From IMG/VR virus record IMGVR_UViG_3300023174_000008, positions 1 to 46,288 of that record: a stretch of DNA of 46,288 bases. One strand, 5' to 3'. How positions within the stretch are numbered: position 1 is the stretch's first letter; every line of letters begins with the position of its first letter. The notes below the pieces were generated by a model that ran no database searches, was not told where the DNA came from, and worked only from the letters and a program-made list of their open reading frames with translations. This stretch comes from a virus. Below are positions 14,154 through 23,777 of the stretch, in pieces. The position numbers were made by a program, and so were the translations under genes.

Positions 14154-14719
14154 AAAATAAACGAAACCTAGTTGTTGGTGGCTCGCTTGCAATGGCAATG
14201 GTTGCATCAATGACGGCTTACTTTGAGTCGTCAGGAAATGTGATCACCAAGGCGTATCTAGACCCAGTTGGCATTCCAACAATCTGCGATGGCATAACAA
14301 AAGGCGTTTATATTGGGATGGAGGTGACGCCTGAATGGTGCCGCCTTGCCAAGGAAAATGAAATCACCAATCACAGCCGCCCGTTGCAAGATGTTCCTTA
14401 TGATTTGAAGGTGCGCGAGAAGGTGGCGCTTACTGATTTGGCTTTCAACATTGGCGAATCTGGTCTGTCTAACTCAACCATAATGCGAAAACTCAAATCA
14501 GGAGACACGAAAGGCGCTTGCGATGCAATCTTGATGTGGAAGTACGCTAAGATTAACGGTGTCAAAACTGACTGCTCAAAGCAGTCTAGCGGCTGTCATG
14601 GCATATGGATTCGCCGCAACTCAGAGCGTGACGTTTGCCTTGGAACAATATCAGTTCGTGACGCGCAGAAGCTGTTTATCAACCTTCCTGTTGGTGGTGA
14701 ATTGTGGGATCAAAACTAA
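14150..14719 (+). CDS. SAR endolysin, GH24 lysozyme
   Basis: Cleaves peptidoglycan glycan strands at lysis. Residues 6-23 (NLVVGGSLAMAMVASMTA) form a weakly hydrophobic signal-anchor-release segment. The catalytic set follows: Glu26 (YFESSGN), Asp38 (AYLDPVGIPT) and Thr44. The Glu-Asp spacing is three residues longer than in P21 or T4 lysozymes. Conserved DLAFNIGESGLSNSTIMRKL and a W-R motif lie further on. GTG start overlaps the previous gene. A SAR endolysin can be exported by Sec and needs only a pinholin for triggering. Confidence 0.93.
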   Translation: MKNKRNLVVGGSLAMAMVASMTAYFESSGNVITKAYLDPVGIPTICDGITKGVYIGMEVTPEWCRLAKENEITNHSRPLQDVPYDLKVREKVALTDLAFNIGESGLSNSTIMRKLKSGDTKGACDAILMWKYAKINGVKTDCSKQSSGCHGIWIRRNSERDVCLGTISVRDAQKLFINLPVGGELWDQN

Positions 14720-15060
14720 CCATTCTGGCCGTATCAATCGGCCTTTTTTGTGGCTCGCTTTATGGTGCGTATCTGCATGGGCGCTCAACTGCAACGACAG
14801 AGATTGAGTCAGAGCAAGCAACGCAGCACAACAAACAGTGGTTTGAGTTGTTTTATCTACAGGGTAAACTTGCAGCACGTGATTTGCAACTAGCTGAAGA
14901 ACAGCAAAAGAAGGCGCAAGTTCGCACAGTTAAAGTAATCGAGAAAGAGGTGATATACCGTGACCGAATCAAAAATCCTGATTCTGCTAAGTGCGTTGCT
15001 GATAGCGGCCTGCTCGACCTCATCAATAGCGCCTACGGCCTGCCCGACAATACCCAGTGA
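14704..15060 (+). CDS. Rz: Rz-like inner-membrane spanin
   Basis: One N-terminal membrane segment (LTILAVSIGLFCGSLYGAYL) is followed by a long periplasmic helix (ESEQATQHNKQWFELFYLQG and onward). This is the i-spanin plan. It pairs with the lipoprotein encoded in the +1 frame inside its 3' part to fuse inner and outer membranes. GTG start overlaps the endolysin end. Confidence 0.88.
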   Translation: MGSKLTILAVSIGLFCGSLYGAYLHGRSTATTEIESEQATQHNKQWFELFYLQGKLAARDLQLAEEQQKKAQVRTVKVIEKEVIYRDRIKNPDSAKCVADSGLLDLINSAYGLPDNTQ

Positions 15061-15199
15061 CCTAATGCTTGCACCAGAGCCATTGATTCGCATAGAGTCA
15101 CCAGAGCAAGCGCCATATGCAATAAAGCACAACGCAATAGAGTTGCTTGCAGATAGAGATAGGCTGATTAGATTTCAGGAAAAATTTCAGCCAAAATGA
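14960..15199 (+). CDS. Rz1: Rz1-like outer-membrane lipoprotein spanin
   Basis: Starts in another frame inside Rz, as in lambda. The signal peptide ends in a lipobox (SALLIAAC, Cys18) and is followed by a proline-rich mature chain (IAPTACPTIPSDLMLAPEPL). GTG start. Last gene of the rightward operon. Confidence 0.88.
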   Translation: MTESKILILLSALLIAACSTSSIAPTACPTIPSDLMLAPEPLIRIESPEQAPYAIKHNAIELLADRDRLIRFQEKFQPK

Positions 15200-15429
15200 A
15201 TTGGCTTTTATTTAAATAATCTCAAAAGATAGCAAGTTGTTTGCAGCATCTATAGCGCAAGCATGTGTTGCGAAGTCTGGCGCTATATTCATCTTGGCTT
15301 ACATGGTGAAAATAATGACATTGTTGTTTATATCACATGACCTGTATTGCTGTAATTAATGCCATGCGATACATTCTGTGATTGTTAAATCAGTGATAGT
15401 GCAAATAAAGACATGAGACGTTAGTGATG
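15200..15429. other. Noncoding stretch between lysis and tail-fibre genes
   Basis: No convincing gene on either strand. An inverted repeat TATAGCGC / GCGCTATA (about 15252-15288) encloses 21 bases. The rest is AT-rich without clear promoters. It could hold a 3' UTR structure or a small RNA, but I see nothing decisive. Confidence 0.5.
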
Positions 15430-15460
15430 AAAGTAAACCCCTCATTGAGGGGTTTACTTT
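15430..15460. terminator. Strong bidirectional terminator
   Basis: AAAGTAAACCCCTC (15430-15443) and GAGGGGTTTACTTT (15447-15460) form a perfect 14-bp stem with an ATT loop. It separates the converging lysis operon and late tail operon. Confidence 0.88.
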
Positions 15461-15461
15461 G

Positions 15462-17066
15462 TTAAACTCCTAGCATCATAAAACACAACAACTCTTCATA
15501 CGAAACCGAATACCAACCAGATTCATCTCTCTCTATAAGTCTGTAGTCTAAAGGACTTAAACCGTGTTTTTCAAATATATCAAATATAGTTTGTGCCGCC
15601 ACACCAAAATGCAGTTTTCCGCGAACACCTTCACTTTTTAATTTATATTTACGAATGTGTGCTCTTATAGCTTTTGCACAAGACATCTCGGCATCAGATA
15701 TCTCTTTAAAATCTTTTAATCTAGCATCTGATGAGACATTGGGGGCTGATATTAAGTACGCCGTGTTCCATCTTTTCGCAACAGTACCAAGTGGTTGTGT
15801 ATTAGCATTAGCGATAAACGCACGTGAATCAGCCGTCCCACCCCAATATCCCAATAGAGCGGAATTGGATATAAATGACACTCTACTATCACCACTTGCG
15901 AGAATGAAAGCCCCATTGGCTGAGTCCGCACTAAATGCACCCGACACTGAACTAGCCGGTTCTTTCACATTAAGGGCAAAGGATGTTATCGCAGCAGGGT
16001 TGTCACCAAAATCACCAAAAAAAACTTTCCCGGCGTTATAAAGAGCACCCATATTTTTTGCATAAAATGAGTACCCACCGCCATCCTGCATGGAGTTAAA
16101 CGATACAGGAGGAGTATTTACACATAAGGCGTTTTTAACTAATACACCAATGTTTTCTTGTATGGCGTTTTTCGGGTCAATATCAATCCCGCGATTGCTC
16201 TGAACCGCTGCAGTTGTTGTAGCGACTCCTCGGATCTGCACGCCCACATTAGCGAGGATATTCCCGTTACCTGTTGCCTCCGGCCATATGATATGGCCCC
16301 ACAAATTCTCAAGTGTTCCGCTACCCTGATACAATATGCGGGACTGAAATGCCGCTACATGGTTCTGCGTGTGGGCGCCACGCAATATAACCGTAGCATC
16401 AAAAGAACCGTATCCCCCATAGTCACTAGGTGTATCAATGACCGTTTTATCTGAGAACGCGTGACAATCTGTCGGCTCGTTATTTATTTTTCGAGATGCA
16501 GTAAAGGCGTCGCGAGCGGTAACAGGTAGCGGCCAGTCATCACCAGGGTGACCCAACGGATTATCTCCAGCAACAACTGCACCATAATGCGTCAATGAGG
16601 TGAACCCATAGGAACTTACAGCCCCAGTAAACGCCTGTCCACGAAGGTCGGCGGCATTACCTACCAAATTCACACCGTTAGGCGCAGCCAATTCAGACCT
16701 GAGTGTTTGGTCGGTTACCGGTTTCCAATCAGTACTTCCAACTGGGTTGGTTCCTGGCACTACAAAGTAACCACCAGGGGAAGGGATTATACCAAGATAT
16801 GAGTACCAATTTTTATCAACAGGATTATACCAAGCAACGCATCGTTCTCCTGGCATCACCGTGAATCCAGCTGAAAAATCACCAACCCCTGGTTTAAATC
16901 CTGATTTTTCTATTGACCCCTCTATTGTTAGTCGCTCATTACCAAGCCTGTCTGTAAATGTTGTTGATGTTGATAGCGAGAACTCATCAAAATTCTTTGC
17001 GTTATCAGACATATCACGCACGTCTGGTGATTCAATTGGATTTCCAGTGTTATACCGAGTAGACAT
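15462..17066 (-). CDS. Tail fibre/spike with S74 chaperone domain
   Basis: Receptor-binding virion protein of 534 residues. The first 60 residues (MSTRYNTGNPIESPDVRDMS, then DNAKNFDEF) are the conserved N-terminal module by which such fibres attach to the tail. The middle is repetitive beta structure with glycine-rich turns. The C-terminus is a Peptidase_S74 intramolecular chaperone, starting at SSDARLKDFKEI and including HFGVAAQTIFDIFEKHGL and YSVSYEELL. In this family the chaperone cuts itself off before that serine after trimer folding. Preceded by an extended -10 promoter. Confidence 0.9.
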   Translation of the reverse strand: MSTRYNTGNPIESPDVRDMSDNAKNFDEFSLSTSTTFTDRLGNERLTIEGSIEKSGFKPGVGDFSAGFTVMPGERCVAWYNPVDKNWYSYLGIIPSPGGYFVVPGTNPVGSTDWKPVTDQTLRSELAAPNGVNLVGNAADLRGQAFTGAVSSYGFTSLTHYGAVVAGDNPLGHPGDDWPLPVTARDAFTASRKINNEPTDCHAFSDKTVIDTPSDYGGYGSFDATVILRGAHTQNHVAAFQSRILYQGSGTLENLWGHIIWPEATGNGNILANVGVQIRGVATTTAAVQSNRGIDIDPKNAIQENIGVLVKNALCVNTPPVSFNSMQDGGGYSFYAKNMGALYNAGKVFFGDFGDNPAAITSFALNVKEPASSVSGAFSADSANGAFILASGDSRVSFISNSALLGYWGGTADSRAFIANANTQPLGTVAKRWNTAYLISAPNVSSDARLKDFKEISDAEMSCAKAIRAHIRKYKLKSEGVRGKLHFGVAAQTIFDIFEKHGLSPLDYRLIERDESGWYSVSYEELLCFMMLGV

Positions 17067-17092
17067 CTCTAATCCTCGTTTGTGTTTGTTGG

Positions 17093-17101
17093 ATTATACC
17101 A
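17093..17101 (-). promoter_or_regulatory. Extended -10 promoter for the tail fibre
   Basis: The minus strand reads TGGTATAAT, 26 bases before the ATG at 17066, near the 3' end of the preceding tail-tip gene. It gives the fibre its own late promoter. Confidence 0.65.
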
Positions 17102-17102
17102 T

Positions 17103-19625
17103 TCATACATTCTGGTATGTCCGCTCGTCGTAGTTGATGCAGGAGATCTTAACTGTGCCGTCAGATGATGGCTGTTTGTCAGTAATGACGTACAAATCAG
17201 CTTCTTTCTCTGCTGTGGTGCGGATAATAAAACGGCTACCAACTTGGCTGTCAATCTGGTCTGCAACGTAAGCGCCAGTCATTGGCGATGTTGTTGTGAA
17301 TGAGTAACCATCCCATGAGGTCAGCTCAACCCAATCAGTTGTCTGTCCGTTGGCTTTTGTGCATGTTGCCCAGTATGTAACGCCAGCTTCCAAGTCACCA
17401 AGCCACGCGCTTGATGTGTAGGTGTTGCCAGATATTCCAATCACCTCACCATTTACAACGTATTCATCAGCGTACTCAACGAATCGCACCATATCTCCGA
17501 ATCTAGGGATGAACCCATCATCTACCACGTTAAATGTGACTGACTCGCTTTGGTAAATCAGCTTGTTGAATTCAAGTTTTGCCCTGTGCATGGCCTGAGT
17601 TTCATTGCCACAACCAAGGAATTTAATCTCTTTAGGGTGGAAGCTGTCGGACTCGATAACGTCACCGCTGTTGTCCAATGCAAGATTGATGTAGCGCTTC
17701 TTGTTCTTGTCATTTACATCAACCCACTCAAGCCTTACGCCAGTGTACTGGTCTTTAAGCATAAAGGAGTAAGTCTTGCTGTATTGGTCATCAGCAAGGT
17801 TGTAAGCGTCAAACTGAGCAACAACAATGCTGCGTTGCTCGTCTCTTACAAAAAATTCTTTGATTCCGTCATAGCTTGTCTCAACATCAAGCAGCAAAGC
17901 CAAAGTCTTTACGCGATCGCCAAGCGCTTGGTCAGCATCATCGAACGTGATGGAGCATTTTGTTAGATCTGGATTGATTGCGTAAACCTTATCATGGATT
18001 GCGTAAAGCTCATCAACGTCAATTTCATCAACTGAGCCGCCACCCATCACTATGTAGTTATGCAAAATGCCATCAGCAGCGAACTCGCTAGCTCGAAGAT
18101 CTGACGGTATCTCTGTTTTTGTTGCAGCATTCCAGCCTCGTATTGTTGAACCATCCCACCAGATCATTTTTCGGCTAGACATAACGTTGAATTTCATCTC
18201 TGTTCCAGTCTCTGCATTACCTGCTGTTGACTGGATTGTTAGGGTTGTATCCTCTGGATGAACGACGTTTGTTTTTACGCGAATGGCAGCTATTGACTCA
18301 AGCGTTGATTGGCTAGAGCCGTCATCGTTTGAGTTATTTATTCTCCTTGCTCTAACCCTGTAATATGTTGACGCAAGACCCTGAGCTTTGAAGGTGAATG
18401 ACTTATCGTCAAATGTTCCATCACTGTATGTTGCTGTTGATGTAATTGGTGATCCAGTCTGATTTCCTTGTGAGTCGCATGGCTGATACTCAAATTCAAT
18501 TACAGCATCACCCTTTAGGCCCCTTCTAAACACAATATTAAACCACAACTCAGTACATTGAACGGTTGACAGGAACCACCCAACATAAGCTGATTTTGCC
18601 TCAGTTATTCCAACATCACCAACAAACCCACCAAAAGATCCGGTGTTTCCTCTGAAGTTTTCAGATGTTACAGTGTACCTATCGGTTATTGAGCTGAATG
18701 ATATTTTTGCAGAGCCAGCCGTGTAACTGAACTGATCTTCTCCGCCAAATGGATTTTGTATGCTGTAATCAAATTTTACAGCTTCAGATGGAATTTTATC
18801 ATCTGGTGTTCTGTTGTTATACCAGTTTCCAAGTTGCCCGCCGCCTCCTAATGATGGCGGTATCATTGGAGTTGGGTTTTGATACTCAACTGTAAACGTG
18901 CTGCTTGCGTCAATTGACACATTTACTGGAGTTGAAAAGAATGATGGAGCTGAAGGATCAGGCTCTACCTCGTTCACGCCCTTAAGTTCTGTTCCTGATG
19001 AGTCAATCTCTGGGAATGAGAATTGCTCCCTAATCAGCGGGTTAACTTCTCCTGGTTGATAAACTGTGTAAGTTGACTCTTGGAAAGTTGCTAGATTTGA
19101 ATCTGAGAACCTGAATTGTGTTAGGTCGTAGTAGCCAAGACCGATGTTAAAGTAGTGGGTTAAAACCTTCTTGTTGTTGACGTACTCAAGCAAAGCCTCG
19201 CCAATCAAGTCAGGATACGCTCTAACTTTACCGTAGATGTCAGGTCGCTGACTGTATAGGCGAGCGGTGTTTGTCTGCCCTGTGAATTGAGTGTTTCCTG
19301 ATTGCTTTCCTGTGCGATCCTCAATGTTACCAAGAGCCCGCTTTGCCAGGACATAAGAAACAGCGGATGCAACAACAGCAACAGCTATGGCTATTGTAAA
19401 TGGGTCAAAACCTTGAGGTCTTACGCAAATTGTAAGCAGGTCTCCACCACTCGGCTTTGCATTGCAATCAAACTTTCTATTTTTGATGCGCTTACCGTTG
19501 AGGCTGATGGCGGTGAAATCAGGATCTAAAAGTTGTGGATGGGCTGACAGAATATTTTCAGCCCATGTTTTTGATGTGTCAAGTGGTATGCGAATCTTCT
19601 TTAGTGGTGTGTCGATTATCAACAT
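17103..19625 (-). CDS. Tail tip / central fibre protein, lambda J-like
   Basis: Baseplate hub that forms the tail tip. The 840-residue protein starts with a small beta domain, then a hydrophobic stretch (FDPFTIAIAVAVVASAVSYV, about 74-93) common in these proteins, then ARLYSQRPDIYGKVRAYPDL. That segment is a recognisable J-like motif. The C-terminal third has fibronectin-like modules (GVTYWATCTKANGQTTDWVE). It follows NlpC, L-like and M-like genes, the usual lambda tail-tip order. Shorter than lambda J (1132), which leaves host recognition to the separate fibre. Confidence 0.85.
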   Translation of the reverse strand: MLIIDTPLKKIRIPLDTSKTWAENILSAHPQLLDPDFTAISLNGKRIKNRKFDCNAKPSGGDLLTICVRPQGFDPFTIAIAVAVVASAVSYVLAKRALGNIEDRTGKQSGNTQFTGQTNTARLYSQRPDIYGKVRAYPDLIGEALLEYVNNKKVLTHYFNIGLGYYDLTQFRFSDSNLATFQESTYTVYQPGEVNPLIREQFSFPEIDSSGTELKGVNEVEPDPSAPSFFSTPVNVSIDASSTFTVEYQNPTPMIPPSLGGGGQLGNWYNNRTPDDKIPSEAVKFDYSIQNPFGGEDQFSYTAGSAKISFSSITDRYTVTSENFRGNTGSFGGFVGDVGITEAKSAYVGWFLSTVQCTELWFNIVFRRGLKGDAVIEFEYQPCDSQGNQTGSPITSTATYSDGTFDDKSFTFKAQGLASTYYRVRARRINNSNDDGSSQSTLESIAAIRVKTNVVHPEDTTLTIQSTAGNAETGTEMKFNVMSSRKMIWWDGSTIRGWNAATKTEIPSDLRASEFAADGILHNYIVMGGGSVDEIDVDELYAIHDKVYAINPDLTKCSITFDDADQALGDRVKTLALLLDVETSYDGIKEFFVRDEQRSIVVAQFDAYNLADDQYSKTYSFMLKDQYTGVRLEWVDVNDKNKKRYINLALDNSGDVIESDSFHPKEIKFLGCGNETQAMHRAKLEFNKLIYQSESVTFNVVDDGFIPRFGDMVRFVEYADEYVVNGEVIGISGNTYTSSAWLGDLEAGVTYWATCTKANGQTTDWVELTSWDGYSFTTTSPMTGAYVADQIDSQVGSRFIIRTTAEKEADLYVITDKQPSSDGTVKISCINYDERTYQNV

Positions 19626-20016
19626 GTCGATAGAATTCCAATCTGTGAGCGCGCATTACACCCATTCTATCGCATTGTACTCGTGTTTTTCTGGAATGCA
19701 GGATGAGATCTCCGCCACCTACAACAATGCCAACGTGGCGCGGCTCACCTGAATGATCGAATGCCATGAACACCACTCCAGCATCTTTCTTTTCGCATGA
19801 ATCCCATACTCCAGATTGAATCTCATGCTCGAATCCTCTTGCGATGTTGTCATCGTATGTGTCATCAAGCTCAACACCAAGAACGTCGCGATAGTAGCGC
19901 ACAACCAGAGCCCAGCAGTCTATTCCAGACTCATCGTTACCTCTGACGCGATATGGCTTACCAACCCAATAGCTAATAAATGATTCCTCTGTCACGCTCC
20001 CTCCAGCCCACTCCAT
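19579..20016 (-). CDS. NlpC/P60 tail assembly protein (lambda K-like)
   Basis: Cysteine peptidase fold that may open peptidoglycan during DNA injection. Catalytic Cys34 lies in GIDCWALV, the histidine at about 94 in PRHVGIVV, and a polar third residue near LILHS. The 145-residue length covers only the NlpC domain; the N-terminal JAB domain of lambda K is absent. Overlaps both neighbours. Confidence 0.9.
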   Translation of the reverse strand: MEWAGGSVTEESFISYWVGKPYRVRGNDESGIDCWALVVRYYRDVLGVELDDTYDDNIARGFEHEIQSGVWDSCEKKDAGVVFMAFDHSGEPRHVGIVVGGGDLILHSRKTRVQCDRMGVMRAHRLEFYRHVDNRHTTKEDSHTT

Positions 20017-20477
20017 TCATCGATCCTGTATATCTTAGCCACCCCCCTAGTCATATTGTTGATCTTCTCAACCTTGAAAGTGACACTATCAACAGACATT
20101 GAAACGCCTTCATTGCTCAAATTCAGCTCATAGCTGAACATTGGAGTTGTAAGGTCTGAGTCAGACCAGTGAGACATAACAACTTTCACAGGCTCCTTGA
20201 TTCTCATGAATGGCGGAATACTGCGAATTGTGCGCTGTACCAAGTCACCAACTATTGGCCGCGCCATGCTAAAACTTGCTTCAGGTTGTGACTCGCCATC
20301 AATCTTCGGGTATTGCACCTCGACATAGCAAGGTTGGTACTCGTTTCCAAGCAATACCTTTTGATCGTACTGGTTTGCAACTATGCGAATGGTATCGATG
20401 GATGAGTGACTAAACTCAATAGTGTCAAACTCCAGCACGGGGGCCTTTGTCGTCCATATGGTTGCGTTATCTGGCAT
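19992..20477 (-). CDS. Minor tail-tip protein, DUF1833-like (lambda L-like)
   Basis: The 161 residues are beta-rich (APVLEFDTIEFSHSSIDTIR and FKVEKINNMTRGVAKIYRID). Position between the M-like gene and the NlpC protein, plus the sequence layout, agrees with the DUF1833 tail family. It lacks the four-Cys Fe-S region of lambda L. Role inferred from order. Confidence 0.72.
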   Translation of the reverse strand: MPDNATIWTTKAPVLEFDTIEFSHSSIDTIRIVANQYDQKVLLGNEYQPCYVEVQYPKIDGESQPEASFSMARPIVGDLVQRTIRSIPPFMRIKEPVKVVMSHWSDSDLTTPMFSYELNLSNEGVSMSVDSVTFKVEKINNMTRGVAKIYRIDEWSGLEGA

Positions 20478-20956
20478 TACGCCTCCGGTAGTTGCTGGTT
20501 CATAACCAAATCAAACAGGCTGCGCTGCGCGAAGAATTCAGAGTTAACCAAGTCTTCATGGTCAAACCACCACTGAGGAATGGGCACTTTGCGAGCTATT
20601 GCGGTTGCTTGGTAGCTGAATACGTTGTGCGCCTCTTGCGTCTGCGAGAATGTATCAGGCGTTAGCTGTAGCGTGTGCAGCAGCTGGCCCCATTCCGTAT
20701 CAATAAGAAGCTGAAATTGATTGCGGCCCATCGCTAGGCCGCTTGAGCTCATTGAGTAAAACCAAGTCTGAAACTGCGCGGCTTGGTCTCTGGTCATTCT
20801 CCACGTCATGTCATAGGTCACTGGCGCGTCATTGTTCAGGCGCTTGACATAGCCAGGCCCGCGCAATGGCTGCACAATTTGGAATGTCTGCTCCTGAGTG
20901 CGTGACACTGAAATCAATGGCTTTGGCACTTGGCCTGGGTAATCTACGATTGCCAT
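20477..20956 (-). CDS. Minor tail-tip protein (lambda M-like)
   Basis: A 159-residue beta-rich protein with a central MTWRMTRDQAAQFQTWFYSM segment and several tryptophans. Its place directly after the tape-measure gene and before the L-like gene identifies it as an M-like tip protein. It has its own extended -10 promoter. Confidence 0.72.
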   Translation of the reverse strand: MAIVDYPGQVPKPLISVSRTQEQTFQIVQPLRGPGYVKRLNNDAPVTYDMTWRMTRDQAAQFQTWFYSMSSSGLAMGRNQFQLLIDTEWGQLLHTLQLTPDTFSQTQEAHNVFSYQATAIARKVPIPQWWFDHEDLVNSEFFAQRSLFDLVMNQQLPEA

Positions 20957-20980
20957 GTCGAATCCTCTTTTGTTGCTGAC

Positions 20981-20989
20981 ATTTTACCA
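20981..20989 (-). promoter_or_regulatory. Extended -10 promoter for the tail-tip genes
   Basis: Minus-strand TGGTAAAAT in the short gap between the tape-measure stop and the gene at 20956, before an AGAGGATTC ribosome site. Confidence 0.65.
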
Positions 20990-20993
20990 CGCA

Positions 20994-23777
20994 TCATTGG
21001 GCCTTCCATTTCGTTCCTGTCGATGATGCAAGGGCTCGGCCAACACCGCCGCGACGCTGACTGATCTGTTTGGCCACCTCTCCGATCACGATTTCTAGCT
21101 GCTTTCCATCCATTGATGTTTTTGTTTGAACATTCTCTCCAGAGTAGTTGTGAACCTGAACGTTTTGCTGGAATCCACCGCCGCCGATTTGGTCGTTAGG
21201 GATCACCTTGCCACCATCACCTGGAATCATGAAGTTTTTGCCGCCTGATTGGAAAATCTCAGGTGCGCCACCTTCACCTACACGGTACATCTTGCCAGCG
21301 TCTACTGGGCCGCCGAACTCGCGAGCCCCTCCGTAGTTAACGCCAGCAATGCTTGATGCTATTTGACCGCCAAGCGCTACAGCTTGACCAATTGCAGGGA
21401 TGTTTGCAGGCCAAGGCAATGCAGATGCGTTAGCAATCGCGGTCTGAAGCTGCAACGCTGCGTTAGCAATCGCAAAGCCCTTACTGATGGCAAATAGAGC
21501 CTTGTATGCGCCTGATTGCTCACCTGCGAAAGCGCCTGTCAAGTCAGCCATTCCACCAAAGAAATCGGAAGATGCGCTAAGTATCATTGAGTTTCTAGCA
21601 AGCTCAATTGCTGCTCGCTCATCAGCAGCCTGCTTGATGATGTTGTTTTTGGTGGTCTCAAACTCTTGCAGGCTGATTAGCTCAAGATTGCGATATTCAT
21701 CCAGCTTGGCAATCTTCGCCTGCTCTTCAATGTCAATCTGCTCAAGCGGTGATGCTGCGTCGAATGCTTGCTGCTTTACAAAGCCTTGCGCCTCTTTTTT
21801 CTGTGCTTCAAGCCTGCCCTGCTGAGCAATCTGAGCGGTGATTTGCTTCTGGGCAAGAATCTGCTGTGCAAGAGCCTCAACTTGTTCCTTCGTGGCCTCT
21901 TTGTTTAGCTGCTGCTGTGCAGCAAGTCTGGCTGACTCAATGCTGTATCTTGATGTTGCTCCTGACGCCTCATCAGTGCCAGCCTTTAGGTTTTCCAGCT
22001 CAAGTCTAAGCTGCTCTGTTTTCAGCTTCGCGTCCGCAATAGCAGATGCATTCTTCTCAGCCTCTGTCGTTGCTGATCCGGTTGATTTTTTAAGTTTCCT
22101 TTGTTGTTCATCAAGGTTGAATATTTCAGTTGCAAGCTTTTCAGCCTCTTCCCTTTCTTCCTTTGTGGCATCCTTTCCAAGCCTTTGTATGGCAGCAAGT
22201 CGAGCCCTTGCCGCGCCGGACAGCCTTGCAAGTTCAGCCTGCTGACGTAGCCTCTCAAGAGCTTCATTATCTGTCTTTGGGTCTTCCTTTGGTGGTTGAG
22301 GTGGCTTTGTTCCAGAGTCAGATCCACCATCACCAGATGTCCTGCCTTGCAAGCCCGCAATGAAGTCTTGTAGCTGTTTCGCCTTTGCTCTCTGCTCATC
22401 AAGTTGCTTTGTTACATCAACACCGAGAATGCCGCCCCAGAAACCGGCAGCGCCCTGACCTTTCTGAACTTGTTCAAGTCGCTTGATTTCCTCGTAAACA
22501 GACTGCAATTTGAATATTGCGCCATTAAGAGTTGATGGGGCATCCGATATTGAATCTAGCCAGTTTGTTGTTGCTGTCGCCAACTCAGTTATGAATTTTG
22601 CTGAGTCTCTCGCTGCTGGATTTAGCTTGTCACCGATGGCAATGGCAAGCGCCTCAGTGGCGGAGTTCAGGGCTTTCATGTCTCCGTCAAGGTTGTTTAC
22701 GCGAGTTGACGCCTGCTCGTATGCGGTGTTTGTTCCCGTAAGTTTTTGCTCAAGCTCAGCCATTGAATTGGCATTATTCAGCAGAGCCTGCGCGGCTGTT
22801 ATGTTTTCAAGCCCAAACCTCTTAGTTAGCGCAGCCGTACTTTCATTTGCGCTAGCAAGGGTTTGCAATGCTGCGGTTAGACCGACAACACTGGGCCTTA
22901 ATTTTTGATTGGTGTCAGTCTCCAGCTTTAGGATTATGTTTCTAAGGCCTGTTCCAGCTTCCCCGCCCTTAATGCCAACCGCTGCGAGTGATTGGATTGC
23001 TGCGTTAAGTGTCTCAAAGCCAACGCTTGCCGATGCCGCTGCCACACCAGAGTTTTTCAAAGCGACAGCTACATCTGTTACTTCTGCCGCGCCAAATTTA
23101 GAGCCAGCAGCTAACACGTTTATGTATCTGTTAGCCTCTGACGCATCAGCTCCAAACTGGTTTAGCGCACTACCAAGAGTGTCTGCGGCCTCTGGTAGCG
23201 TAGTGCCAGCGGCCTCAGCAAGCGTGACGGCAGCTCTTGTAACGGCGTTCAATGCCGCGCTTGACTCAAGCAAGTCTGGCTTTGCTGACGCGATCAGCTT
23301 GAATGCCTCGGCAGCCTGACTCGCTGATAGAGATGTGGTTGCACCTATCTGCCTAGCGTTAGCCCCCAGAAGCTTTAGCTGGTCTCCAGTTGCGCCAGTG
23401 ATGGCGGAAAGGTCGCTCATGGATTTCTGGAAAATCTTGCTTGCCTCTACGGAGGCCATTAACGCAGCCTTTAGCCTTTCAGTCGTAACGTATGCAGCCA
23501 CGAATCCAGCTAGCTTTGTCATGGATGCGTCAAGACTACCAAGAGCGCCACCGAAACTCTCAACCTCCCTCTTCCCAGATGATATCCCTTTAACGAATCT
23601 ACCTGTTGCCTCTCTCATCCTTCCAGCCGAGTCTATGAATCTTCCGGCCTTCTTATCCATCTCTGTTAGTTCGTTTCCGAATTTATCAAACTCTGCTGAC
23701 GCCTTTTTGGTGTCTGAGATGAACTTTGCGGTGTCCACATCAACGGTATAAATCAACTCGCCTGCGCTAGTAGCCAT
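20994..23777 (-). CDS. Tail tape measure protein
   Basis: Sets tail length and is ejected with the DNA. The 927 residues start with a coiled coil, then a TP901/PhageMin_Tail core (SAITGATGDQLKLLGANARQ, then AAEAFKLIASAKPDLLESSA and NQFGADASEANRYINVLAAG). A long alanine-, lysine- and glutamate-rich coiled coil follows, then a hydrophobic segment near the C-terminus (FAIANAALQLQTAIANASAL) and glycine-rich ends. The length would match a tail of roughly 130-140 nm by the usual 1.5 angstrom per residue rule. Confidence 0.95.
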   Translation of the reverse strand: MATSAGELIYTVDVDTAKFISDTKKASAEFDKFGNELTEMDKKAGRFIDSAGRMREATGRFVKGISSGKREVESFGGALGSLDASMTKLAGFVAAYVTTERLKAALMASVEASKIFQKSMSDLSAITGATGDQLKLLGANARQIGATTSLSASQAAEAFKLIASAKPDLLESSAALNAVTRAAVTLAEAAGTTLPEAADTLGSALNQFGADASEANRYINVLAAGSKFGAAEVTDVAVALKNSGVAAASASVGFETLNAAIQSLAAVGIKGGEAGTGLRNIILKLETDTNQKLRPSVVGLTAALQTLASANESTAALTKRFGLENITAAQALLNNANSMAELEQKLTGTNTAYEQASTRVNNLDGDMKALNSATEALAIAIGDKLNPAARDSAKFITELATATTNWLDSISDAPSTLNGAIFKLQSVYEEIKRLEQVQKGQGAAGFWGGILGVDVTKQLDEQRAKAKQLQDFIAGLQGRTSGDGGSDSGTKPPQPPKEDPKTDNEALERLRQQAELARLSGAARARLAAIQRLGKDATKEEREEAEKLATEIFNLDEQQRKLKKSTGSATTEAEKNASAIADAKLKTEQLRLELENLKAGTDEASGATSRYSIESARLAAQQQLNKEATKEQVEALAQQILAQKQITAQIAQQGRLEAQKKEAQGFVKQQAFDAASPLEQIDIEEQAKIAKLDEYRNLELISLQEFETTKNNIIKQAADERAAIELARNSMILSASSDFFGGMADLTGAFAGEQSGAYKALFAISKGFAIANAALQLQTAIANASALPWPANIPAIGQAVALGGQIASSIAGVNYGGAREFGGPVDAGKMYRVGEGGAPEIFQSGGKNFMIPGDGGKVIPNDQIGGGGFQQNVQVHNYSGENVQTKTSMDGKQLEIVIGEVAKQISQRRGGVGRALASSTGTKWKAQ

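Noticed and set aside
15655-16041. Plus-strand frame of 128 codons opposite the tail-fibre gene
   Set aside because: It is antisense to a well-supported tail-fibre gene, has no ribosome site and no recognisable content.
22510-23751. Long plus-strand frames opposite the tape-measure gene
   Set aside because: Alanine- and serine-rich antisense shadows of a coiled-coil gene, without start signals.
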